From positions 1 through 59,641 of the forward strand of contig JAEUHJ010000118.1 in assembly GCA_016795375.1 (NCBI GenBank): a DNA stretch of 59,641 nt. Direction: 5' to 3'. Source of the stretch: Verrucomicrobiaceae bacterium. Its GTDB lineage: Bacteria > Verrucomicrobiota > Verrucomicrobiia > Verrucomicrobiales > Verrucomicrobiaceae. The notes beneath the pieces are model-generated. The model saw only the letters and a list, made by a program, of their open reading frames with translations, was not told where the DNA came from and did no database searches. Numbering within the stretch: position 1 is the first letter of the stretch; every line of letters begins with the position of its first letter. This document shows, in pieces, positions 41,814-52,751 of this stretch. A program made the translations under genes and the position numbers.

Positions 41814-42551
41814 TCACCGAGTAATGCCTGAATTGTACACCAGAAGCTTGTTCCAGTTTACTGCACCATCAGCGTCACAAAACTCATTCGAGAATTCACG
41901 ACTGAATTTGTTGAGCACCTTGGCATATTCTTCCGCGAACTGTTCATTGCGTTCTTTCGCCTTGTGGCCCAAAGGCTGGATCAGGCTCGTGAACAGGCGG
42001 TCATCGCCTGAGATGAAACTCCAAAAACTCTGGCCGCATTTTTTAAGATAGCCGTCTTTTTCCTCTGCGGCTTCCTTCCCGTAACAACAGCCGTTGACGG
42101 CTACCACATTCACCCTTGAGCGGTTAGTGCCCAGGATACGTTTTGCCAGCAAGAAGTTCTGTCGCATCTTGGCAATCTGACTCGCGTTGCCCCAGTTGGG
42201 GCCAGATTTGATAGAAACAATGTAATGAATCCCATCATTGTCGAATTCGAGGTCGATTCCTTGCGCGGAAGATTTCTTGCCATCGAAAACCATACCGGAA
42301 ATGTGAATGGCAAGACCCTCCAGGAATGTCCCAAACAATGTTTCCTCTTGCGAAGACAGATGAGCTTCAAGCAAACTTTTTACGAGGTCGGCCGCCACGT
42401 TGAGGTGCTTTGCGCGGAAAAGATACGGGTTCTTGCGCGATAACACTGCTTTGAGTTTGAGTCTTACCAGTTTTTCGATCCGGTTTTGATGGAACACGGG
42501 TATGTTTTTCTCGATATACGTCGCGATGTCCTTTTCTTGGTTCGATTTCAT
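41814..42551 (-). CDS. Type II restriction endonuclease (probable PmeII-like, PD-(D/E)xK)
   Basis: A 245-residue protein downstream of, and overlapping, a DNA methyltransferase gene. The likely nuclease core is AQGIDLEFDNDGIHYIVSIKSGPNWGNASQI: Asp100, then Ser113-Ile-Lys115, fits a PD-(D/E)xK fold with a Ser in place of the second acid, and SGPNWGN is typical of one group of type II enzymes that I recall as PmeII-like. TFLEGLAIHISG upstream may give the first Glu. The start at 42551 is chosen because homology-like sequence begins there, which makes the gene overlap the methyltransferase by 185 bp. The DNA is AT-richer than the neighbours. Confidence 0.72.
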   Translation of the reverse strand: MKSNQEKDIATYIEKNIPVFHQNRIEKLVRLKLKAVLSRKNPYLFRAKHLNVAADLVKSLLEAHLSSQEETLFGTFLEGLAIHISGMVFDGKKSSAQGIDLEFDNDGIHYIVSIKSGPNWGNASQIAKMRQNFLLAKRILGTNRSRVNVVAVNGCCYGKEAAEEKDGYLKKCGQSFWSFISGDDRLFTSLIQPLGHKAKERNEQFAEEYAKVLNKFSREFSNEFCDADGAVNWNKLLVYNSGITR

Positions 42552-43413
42552 AATCAGCAGGGGCCTCACAGAGCAATATCTCCTCCTCTTCCAAGCCGGT
42601 TTTTGCGATTTTGCAATACTCCGGCTTGATCTCAATGCCGTAACCCTTTCTGAACAACTGTCTGGCAACGGCAATTGTTGTTCCAGATCCAGCGAATGGA
42701 TCAAGCACCCGGTCACCTACATCGGTGAAGAGTTTAATGAACCATTCCGGCAAGGCGGGCGGAAAGGCGGCACTGTGCTGTTTGTTGCCGCATTCCGTTG
42801 GCAAGTGTAGGACATTGGTCGGATAAGCCATTTCACGTCCGAGCCAGTTGGCGATGTTCTTACCAAAGCCGCTTCCGACTTGCGAGTCGAAGCGCGTCAC
42901 ATCGTTTTTCCCAAGCGACTTTAGGCGTGCTTGCGCCCAGTCACCCATGGGAACCATAACGGCTTCCTGGTTCATCTTGAACTTGCGGGTTTTGTTAAAT
43001 TGGAGACACCGTTCCCACGCGTCACGGAAGCGGTTCGGCCATTTGCCGGGATAACAGTTCTTTTTGTGCCAGATGTACTCCTCAGTCCATAACCACCCCT
43101 GCTTTCGCAAGGCGAGAATCAGTTCGATGACGAAGGTGTGACGCTCACCATCCTCAGCCTTTTCCTTGATATTAAGTACAAAGCTCCCGGTGGGTTTTAG
43201 CACCCGGAAAAACTCTGCGCTGCGAGGTAGAAACCAGTTCACATATTCATCGGGGGCAACTCCGCCGTAGGTGTTTTTGCGTTTGTCGGCATACGGCGGG
43301 GATGTGACGATCAGGTCAAAATGGTCGTCGTCAAACTGGTGAAGCTCTTCAAGGCAGTCGCCCTGCAAGATTTGGGAGGACGTTTCAATCACAGGGGGGA
43401 GGATGTCGCACAA
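42367..43413 (-). CDS. DNA methyltransferase, beta class (probable N4-cytosine)
   Basis: A 348-residue modification enzyme. The catalytic motif TSPPY lies at 37-41 and the SAM-binding motif DPFAGSGTT at 238-246, the order that defines the beta class. TSPPY (not DPPY) points to N4-cytosine, though N6-adenine is not excluded. FSQ-like recognition residues should lie between the two. The C-terminus ends in a basic tail (PRKAPQRGGRPRKK) that is coded on the same DNA as the first 61 codons of the endonuclease. The gene starts 99 bp from the divergent P-type ATPase. Confidence 0.9.
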   Translation of the reverse strand: MCDILPPVIETSSQILQGDCLEELHQFDDDHFDLIVTSPPYADKRKNTYGGVAPDEYVNWFLPRSAEFFRVLKPTGSFVLNIKEKAEDGERHTFVIELILALRKQGWLWTEEYIWHKKNCYPGKWPNRFRDAWERCLQFNKTRKFKMNQEAVMVPMGDWAQARLKSLGKNDVTRFDSQVGSGFGKNIANWLGREMAYPTNVLHLPTECGNKQHSAAFPPALPEWFIKLFTDVGDRVLDPFAGSGTTIAVARQLFRKGYGIEIKPEYCKIAKTGLEEEEILLCEAPADYEIEPRKGHRDVYREKHTRVPSKPDRKTGKTQTQSSVIAQEPVSFPRKAPQRGGRPRKKFA

Positions 43414-43512
43414 TACTTGGTGACTGCAAGCCTGGTCATCACGCCGCTCTTTGACGGATGTCAGTCAAGAAACGGCTGGTGATGGCGTACGTTGTGCGAC
43501 TACTCTGCCAGC

Positions 43513-45717
43513 ATGCAACCCAACGCCCCGACTTCCTGCCCGCACTGCTCCTCGGACGAGGAGAAGCCGGTGAACGTCGGCATTAAGCCGGCGGCGGCGG
43601 TCTTCGCCTACATCTGCCCGATGTGCGAGGGCGTCGGCTCGGACAAGCCGGGCGCGTGCCCGCAGTGCGGCATGGCGCTGGAGAAAAATCCGCTCGCCAC
43701 GCGCAACGAGCCGGAATGCTGCGGGGACGGCGGCGATGACGAGGTGCGCGACCTGTGGTGGCGCGTGCGCTGGAGCACGGCGATGACCATCCCCGTGGTG
43801 CTGCTTTCCATGGGCATGGATCTGCCGGTGATCCGCGGCATTCCACATGACGCTTCCGGCTGGATGCAGTTCGTCTGGGCCACGCCAGTCGTGTTCTGGG
43901 TCGGGTGGCCGCTGTTGGTGCGTTTCGGGCGGTCCTTGCTCACGCTGAAGTTGAACATGTTCACGCTCATCGGCCTCGGCGTGCTCGCGGCGTGGGCCTA
44001 CAGCACTCTGGTAATCGTGGCTCCGCATCTGCTACCACACCAGTCCGCGCGCGGCATGGCGCTCTACTTTGAAAGCGCGGCGGTCATCACCGTGCTCGTG
44101 CTGCTCGGCCAGCTCCTCGAATTGCGCGCGCGCAAGGCCACCGGCTCGGCGATCCGGGCGCTGCTGGATCTCGCGCCGAAGACCGCCTTCGTGGTGCGCG
44201 ACGGGCAGGAGGTCGAGACGGAGGTCAGTTCGATCCAGGTTGGTGACATCCTGCGCATCAAACCCGGTGCGCGCATTCCAGTCGATGGCGTTGTCACTGA
44301 GGGCAGCTCCACAGTGGATGAGTCCATGCTCACCGGCGAGTCGATGCCTCAGAAGAAAGAGACGAAGGCCATGGTGACTGGCGGCACGGTGAACGGCGGC
44401 GGCAGTTTCCTCATGCGCGCCGAGCGCGTCGGCGCGGACACGATGCTGAGTCAGATCGTGGAGATGACGGCGAAGGCGCAAGCCAGCCGTGCGCCGATCC
44501 AGCGGCTCGCAGACAAAGTCTCGGCGTGGTTCGTGCCGGTGGTGGTGGGTGTGGCGGTGCTGACGTTCGTGCTGTGGTGGAAGTTCGGGCCGGAACCCTC
44601 GCTCGCTTTTGCTGTGGTAAACGCGGTGGCCGTTTTGATCATCGCCTGTCCGTGTGCGCTGGGCCTAGCGACGCCGATGGCCGTCACCGTCGGCCTTGGT
44701 CGCGGTGCGCAGCTCGGCGTGCTCATCAAGAACGCTGAAATCCTCGAACGGCTGCAAGGGATCGACATCCTGATGCTCGACAAAACCGGCACGCTCACCG
44801 AGGGCAGGCCATCAGTGACGGAAATCGTGCCGCTGCCGGGTCTTTCCGCGCGCGACCTGCTCGCCTGCGCGGCGGCGGTGGAGGCGTTGAGCGAGCATCC
44901 GCTTGCCACCGCGATCGTGAACGCCGCGAAGGAGCGCAACATCCCGCTGGCCGCCGTGACGGAGTTCCAGTCCATCACCGGCGGCGGCGTGCTGGGCAAC
45001 ATCGGCGAAAACGAGGTCTTCGTCGGCCAGGCGTCATTTCTCAAGAGGGGGGGCGTCATTCTCGACGCCGAGTACCACGCGCAGTCCGCGCGGATGCAGG
45101 CGGAGGGCTGCACGGTGGTCATCGTGGTGCTCAATGAGAAGCCGCTCGGCCTCATCGCCATCAAGGACAAGGTCAAGGAGACCACGCCGCAGGCCGTCGC
45201 GGCGCTGCACGCGCTCGGTTTGAAGCTGCAGATGATCACCGGCGACGCGCTGCCCACCGCGCAGCGTGTGGCGAAGGATCTCGGCATCGATGAAGTCGCC
45301 GCCGAGGTCTCGCCGAAGGAAAAACTGCTCCACGTTTATCAGGCGCGGGGCAAGGACCGCCATGTGGCCTTCGCCGGCGACGGCATCAACGACGCACCCG
45401 CACTCGCCGCCGCCGATGTCGGCATCGCGATGGGCACCGGCACCGGGGCGGCCATCGAAAGCGCGCCGGTGACCTTGGTGAAAGGGGATCTGCTCGCGCT
45501 GCACCAGGCCTTTGCCCTCAGCCGTGCCACGATGAAAATCATCCGGCAGAACCTGCTCTTCGCCTTCCTCTACAACGGCCTCGGCATCCCCGTGGCCGCC
45601 GGCCTGCTCTATCCCTTCACCGGCTGGCTGCTCAATCCGATGATCGCCAGCGTGGCGATGTCCCTCAGCAGCGTCTCCGTGATCCTGAACAGCCTGCGGC
45701 TGCGGCGGTTCAGGTAA
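43513..45717 (+). CDS. Heavy-metal (copper-type) P1B ATPase
   Basis: A 734-residue metal-translocating P-type ATPase. Instead of an HMA domain it starts with a Cys-rich part (CPHC at about 10-13, then YICPMCEGVGSDKPGACPQCGMAL), the heavy-metal-binding domain seen in CopA/CopB relatives. The landmarks follow: TGES in MLTGESMP, the CPC metal site in IACPCALGLATP, the phosphorylation site MLDKTGTL, the SEHPLA loop, and GDGINDAPAL. CPC together with the Cys/Met-rich N-terminus suggests Cu+ or Ag+ export. The ATG at 43513 is preferred over a TTG 21 bp earlier. It is convergent with nrdA. Confidence 0.92.
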   Translation: MQPNAPTSCPHCSSDEEKPVNVGIKPAAAVFAYICPMCEGVGSDKPGACPQCGMALEKNPLATRNEPECCGDGGDDEVRDLWWRVRWSTAMTIPVVLLSMGMDLPVIRGIPHDASGWMQFVWATPVVFWVGWPLLVRFGRSLLTLKLNMFTLIGLGVLAAWAYSTLVIVAPHLLPHQSARGMALYFESAAVITVLVLLGQLLELRARKATGSAIRALLDLAPKTAFVVRDGQEVETEVSSIQVGDILRIKPGARIPVDGVVTEGSSTVDESMLTGESMPQKKETKAMVTGGTVNGGGSFLMRAERVGADTMLSQIVEMTAKAQASRAPIQRLADKVSAWFVPVVVGVAVLTFVLWWKFGPEPSLAFAVVNAVAVLIIACPCALGLATPMAVTVGLGRGAQLGVLIKNAEILERLQGIDILMLDKTGTLTEGRPSVTEIVPLPGLSARDLLACAAAVEALSEHPLATAIVNAAKERNIPLAAVTEFQSITGGGVLGNIGENEVFVGQASFLKRGGVILDAEYHAQSARMQAEGCTVVIVVLNEKPLGLIAIKDKVKETTPQAVAALHALGLKLQMITGDALPTAQRVAKDLGIDEVAAEVSPKEKLLHVYQARGKDRHVAFAGDGINDAPALAAADVGIAMGTGTGAAIESAPVTLVKGDLLALHQAFALSRATMKIIRQNLLFAFLYNGLGIPVAAGLLYPFTGWLLNPMIASVAMSLSSVSVILNSLRLRRFR

Positions 45718-45726
45718 CCGCCGCAG
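45700..45726. terminator. Palindrome across the ATPase stop codon
   Basis: A perfect 11-bp stem (45700-45710 with 45716-45726) around a 5-nt loop, covering the TAA stop. No T-run follows on either strand, so it is only a possible bidirectional terminator between the ATPase gene and the convergent nrdA. Confidence 0.45.
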
Positions 45727-45765
45727 CAAGTTGTGGCGCGAGGCAGAACACGACAGCAACCACAA

Positions 45766-49056
<3,291 letters not shown>

Positions 49057-49190
49057 GGCGGGAGGAGTGGCTGATGGTTGGACTGGGGCGGGAGCGGGAA
49101 ATTTGAGGGTCGGCAGGATGCGAAAAGCAGGCGGCCGACTCCAGCGAAAGTTATTCTTTCTTGTTCGGAAGGTTGTTCACAAAGAGCGCG

Positions 49191-50273
49191 TCAGAGATCG
49201 TCGTCAGAGGTCTGGACGAGAGCGGATGCCTTCTGGTAATCAGTGACCTTGCCTTCGAAGAAATTCTGCTCCTTGCGCACATCCATCATCTCCGCCAGCC
49301 AGGGCAGCGGATTCTGCACGCCGGGGCTGAGGGCCGGCAGGCCGCAGCCGGCGAGGCGACGGTCGGCGATGTAATCGATGTACTGCTCGAATTCGGCGGA
49401 ACTGAGCCCCACGGCGTTCACCGGCAGGCAGTCGCGGATGAATTCTTTCTCCAGGGAGATGGCCTCGCGCATCAGGCCGACGAGCTCCTCGCGAAACTCG
49501 GGAGTCCAGACATCCTGGTTTTCTTCCACCAGGTCCATGAACAGATTCCGCAGCAGTTCGATGTGGTTCGACTCATCACGCAGGGTGTAGCGGAACATCT
49601 GGCCGATGCCGGGGAACTTGTTCTGGCGGTAGAGGGCCAGGATCATTCCAAATAACCCGTAGAACTGCGTGCCCTCCATGCACTGGCCGAAGACAAACGC
49701 GTTCTTGGCCAGGAGCTGTTTGTTCTCGGTCCTGGTGAGGTCGATATCCTTGCGCAGCGCGTGGGAGATGCGGGTGACGAACTCGTTCTTCTTCACGATC
49801 GTCGGGATCTGCTCGAACATCGCCTCGCACTCGTGCGGATTGATTCCCAGCGACGAAATCATGTACAGCAGCGAGTCGGCGTGGATGTTTTCCTCATGCG
49901 CATGGCGGCCCAGCACCAGCTTCAACTCCGGCGCTGTCACCAGCTCGCGGATGACGTGCTGGATGTTGTCCCCCACGATGCCCTCGGCGGCGGAGAAATA
50001 GCCGATGCCCATCATGATGATCCACCGCTCGTTCTGCGTGATCTCGTTGGAGCGCCACTGCTCCACGTCCTTCTGCATCTGGATGTCCTCCGGCTCCCAG
50101 TGGTTCGCCTTCATCACACGATAGAGATCGTAGGCCCACTGATACTTCAGCGGCAGAAGGTTAAAGGTCATCGATTTCCGGCCATTGATAACCTTCTTGG
50201 CCGCAAAAGCTGCCTCCGCTTTGTCTTGATCGAGCGGGAATTCGCGAGTGCCTATTTTGTAAACTTTTTCCAT
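49191..50273 (-). CDS. nrdB: Ribonucleoside-diphosphate reductase, beta subunit, Tyr-less (class Ic-like)
   Basis: A 360-residue R2 protein. The metal ligands can be read as Glu97 (FSAAEG), Glu128 and His131 (HEENIHADS), Glu200 (CMEGTQFYG), and Glu234 and His237 (RDESNHIE). At the position four residues after His131, where E. coli R2 has the radical Tyr122, this protein has Leu135; the first ligand is Glu rather than Asp84. Both features are those of class Ic (Mn/Fe, chlamydial) proteins, where Phe, Leu or Val replaces Tyr. The C-terminal Tyr346 for radical transfer to NrdA (EGKVTDYQK) is kept. The gene is preceded by two NrdR-like boxes. nrdA follows. Confidence 0.93.
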   Translation of the reverse strand: MEKVYKIGTREFPLDQDKAEAAFAAKKVINGRKSMTFNLLPLKYQWAYDLYRVMKANHWEPEDIQMQKDVEQWRSNEITQNERWIIMMGIGYFSAAEGIVGDNIQHVIRELVTAPELKLVLGRHAHEENIHADSLLYMISSLGINPHECEAMFEQIPTIVKKNEFVTRISHALRKDIDLTRTENKQLLAKNAFVFGQCMEGTQFYGLFGMILALYRQNKFPGIGQMFRYTLRDESNHIELLRNLFMDLVEENQDVWTPEFREELVGLMREAISLEKEFIRDCLPVNAVGLSSAEFEQYIDYIADRRLAGCGLPALSPGVQNPLPWLAEMMDVRKEQNFFEGKVTDYQKASALVQTSDDDL

Positions 50274-50641
50274 GACGATTTCGTTGCAGAGCGAGTGTGA
50301 ATAAGTTGAGAAACGGGGAAATTAAGTGAGCTAGTGGAAAATGTTATAAATACTATATATTGAGGAGCTAGGAACGAATCATGCACAAGATGTTGTGGGA
50401 AGGCGAGATTTTTTTCCCTCCCATTGTGTCGAAAATCGTTTCCCGCCGATGTTTCAAGGGTTCCACGCTCAAATAATTTTCCTGGCGTCAAAACCGCAGT
50501 CCATCTCGGCAATAGCGCGTATTTCTTCGAGTTTCCCGCAGCTCCTTGAAAACCAATGCCTCATCAAAAAATGACAAAATCCCGGCTGCGAGGTGCCTGA
50601 CATGTCACAATTTGCCATATCACCCGCCATCTCCTGAAATC
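50274..50641. other. AT-rich divergent intergenic region
   Basis: A 368-bp region between nrdB (minus) and the amidase gene (plus) with no gene. It carries two NrdR-like boxes at 50350-50398 and a 10-bp perfect palindrome, TGACATGTCA, at 50598-50607, 35 bp before the amidase start. An open frame beginning at 50546 reads into the amidase but is the leader of that gene only if a non-lipoprotein start were used, which seems unlikely. Confidence 0.55.
50350..50398 (-). promoter_or_regulatory. Pair of NrdR-like boxes upstream of nrdB
   Basis: ATACTATATATTGAGG (50350-50365) and GCACAAGATGTTGTGG (50383-50398) both resemble the 16-bp NrdR box ACACWATATATWGTGT, with three mismatches in the first and four in the second. 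Their centres are 33 bp apart, about three helical turns, which is the usual spacing for the NrdR repressor. They lie about 77-125 bp before the nrdB ATG. Confidence 0.7.
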
Positions 50642-51280
50642 ATGAATTTCCCGAAAATCACCTTCGCCCTCTTGCTGGCGGTTCTCCTCAGTTCCTGCTC
50701 CATGCTCGTCTCCCAGCGCACTCCACCGGGTGTCACGGTGGATCTCATCCCCGGCGGCAGATACGCGCGGAGCTACCACCGGCCGATGACGCCGCGCTAC
50801 ATCACCATTCATGCCACGGAGAACCGCTCGCGTGGTTGTGGCGCCCGCGCACATGCGCAGATGCTGAAATACGGCACCCTCAAAGGCCGGCACAACGCCA
50901 TCGGCTACGTTTCGTGGCATTTCACCGTGGATGACCATTCCATTTATCAAAGCCTGCCTGTGAACGAACGCGGTGAGCATGCCGACTACGACGGCCCCGG
51001 CAACCGCACCTCCATCGGCATCGAAATGTGCGAAAATCGCGGCAATGACCGCGCCCGCACTGTGGACCGCACCGCCCGCCTCGCGGCATGGCTCATGAAA
51101 GAACACGGCATCCCGCTCAGTCACATCGTCCCGCACCAGCACTGGCGCATGATCCGTCACGATGATCGTCGCGACCTCGGTCACAAGAACTGCCCGCATT
51201 TCCTGCTCGACCGGGGGCGTCCCGGCGCGAAGTGGCGGACGTTCCTCGCCAAAGTGAACGCGTATTACCGCGCGATGTGA
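50642..51280 (+). CDS. N-acetylmuramoyl-L-alanine amidase, lipoprotein
   Basis: A 212-residue amidase_2 (PGRP-like) enzyme that cuts between muramic acid and L-Ala in peptidoglycan. The leader ends in VLLSSC (Cys19 acylated), so the enzyme is membrane-anchored; the ATG at 50642 is chosen for this. The zinc ligands are His in ITIHATEN, His in VPHQHW, and Cys in HKNCPHFL. SWHFTVDDHSIYQSLPVNERGEHA is the family's central string and IGIEMCENRG the next. It lies 42 bp before the TPR-AAA ATPase on the same strand, so cell-wall work and that ATPase may be linked. Confidence 0.9.
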   Translation: MNFPKITFALLLAVLLSSCSMLVSQRTPPGVTVDLIPGGRYARSYHRPMTPRYITIHATENRSRGCGARAHAQMLKYGTLKGRHNAIGYVSWHFTVDDHSIYQSLPVNERGEHADYDGPGNRTSIGIEMCENRGNDRARTVDRTARLAAWLMKEHGIPLSHIVPHQHWRMIRHDDRRDLGHKNCPHFLLDRGRPGAKWRTFLAKVNAYYRAM

Positions 51281-51322
51281 AATTCACTTGCCTCCTCCTT
51301 CCGCGCACGCTGGAGTCGCCGC

Positions 51323-52732
51323 ATGGCTCAAAACCTTGACGCTCTCCGCCTCGCCCTCCAGCACTCGCCTGACAACGCCCCGCTGCTCATGCTCCTTGCG
51401 GACGGCTGCCTGGAAGATGGACTCGTCGATGAGGCGGAGCAGAGCTTTCAGCGCGTGCTGAGCCATGACCCCGCGCATGCCGAGGCGCGGCTCGGCCTCG
51501 CCCGCGTGGCCTTTTTGCAGGGAAAACCATCACAGGCCGCCGTGCGTGCCGAGCAAATCCTCTCCGACACGCCTGCCTGCGCCGCCGCGTATCTGCTGCT
51601 CGCACGCATCCACATCACGGAGAACGACCTCACTCGTGCCAGGGCCATGTACGACAAAGGCGTCGCGCTGAATCGCTCTCTCGCCGATCCCGGCATCGAA
51701 AAAGACCTCCACGGCATCAAGCCGGCCTCGGATGACGATTCCGGCCGCAAACGCGCCGCGATCACCTCCAGCGGCAGTCACATCGAATCCGCCAACGGCG
51801 ACAAATCCGATGAGGACGACAGCCATCCGCGTGGCGGGACCGCGTTCGACCTCGGCCTGGCGGATTTTGAAAAGCCAAAGCTCAACTTCGCCGGCGTCGG
51901 CGGCATGGAGGCGCTGAAGGAGGAGATCCGCATGAAGATCATCTACCCGCTCCAGCACGCGGAGTTGTTCAAGGCCTACGACAAGAAAATCGGCGGCGGC
52001 GTGCTGCTCTACGGCCCGCCCGGCGTGGGCAAGACGCTCATCAGCAAGGCCACCGCCGGCGAGATCAAGGCGAACTTCATCGCCCTGGGCCTGCACCAGA
52101 TCCTCGACATGTGGATCGGCAACTCGGAGAAAAACATGCACGAGGTCTTCGAACTCGCCCGCCAGAACGCGCCCAGCATCCTCTTCTTCGACGAGGTCGA
52201 TGCGCTCGCCGCCGACCGGCGCGACCTGCGTCAAAGCGCCGGCCGCAATCTCATCAACGCCTTCCTTTCCGAGATGGACGGCGCCGAGTCGGACAACGAC
52301 GGCGTGCTCATCATCGGTGCCACAAACGCCCCGTGGCACATCGACCCCGCGTTCCGCCGTCCAGGCCGCTTTGACCGCACGATCTTCGTTCCACCACCGG
52401 ATGAGGGCGGCCGCGCCGCGATCATCGAGGTCATGGCGCGGAAAAAACCCATCGGCGAACTTGATCCGCACGCGCTGGCGAAGAAAACCGACGGCTTCTC
52501 AGGCGCGGACATCAAGGCCGTGTTCGACCTCGCCACCGAGGAGGTTTTGAACCACGCGATGAAGACCGGCAAGGTCATCCCGCTGACCACGAAGGACCTC
52601 ATCAAGGCCGCGTCACGTCACAAACCCACCACGAAGGCCTGGTTCGAGAGCGCGAAAAATTACGCGATGTATTCCAATCAAAGCGGCTTCTACGACGACG
52701 TGCTGAAGCATCTCGGCCTCCTCAAGCGCTGA
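51323..52732 (+). CDS. AAA ATPase with N-terminal TPR repeats
   Basis: A 469-residue protein. Residues about 1-125 are three to four TPR units, followed by an acidic and Ser-rich linker (about 130-170). The AAA module starts at FAGVGGMEALKEEIR: Walker A GPPGVGKT (231-238), Walker B ILFFDE (286-291), sensor Asn335 and the arginine fingers in RRPGRFDR (345-352). The type is that of the classic AAA clade (FtsH, p97, spastin) with one ring and no protease part. TPR plus AAA is an unusual fusion. The next gene, 19 bp on, codes for a TPR membrane protein, a likely anchor or adaptor. Substrate is unknown. Confidence 0.88.
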   Translation: MAQNLDALRLALQHSPDNAPLLMLLADGCLEDGLVDEAEQSFQRVLSHDPAHAEARLGLARVAFLQGKPSQAAVRAEQILSDTPACAAAYLLLARIHITENDLTRARAMYDKGVALNRSLADPGIEKDLHGIKPASDDDSGRKRAAITSSGSHIESANGDKSDEDDSHPRGGTAFDLGLADFEKPKLNFAGVGGMEALKEEIRMKIIYPLQHAELFKAYDKKIGGGVLLYGPPGVGKTLISKATAGEIKANFIALGLHQILDMWIGNSEKNMHEVFELARQNAPSILFFDEVDALAADRRDLRQSAGRNLINAFLSEMDGAESDNDGVLIIGATNAPWHIDPAFRRPGRFDRTIFVPPPDEGGRAAIIEVMARKKPIGELDPHALAKKTDGFSGADIKAVFDLATEEVLNHAMKTGKVIPLTTKDLIKAASRHKPTTKAWFESAKNYAMYSNQSGFYDDVLKHLGLLKR

Positions 52733-52751
52733 ATCATTTTCCGCAGCGCCC

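Noticed and set aside
43414..43512. Possible control-protein box between the methyltransferase and the ATPase gene
   Set aside because: GTGAC and GTCAT-type halves are present but not symmetric enough, and no control-protein gene is present.
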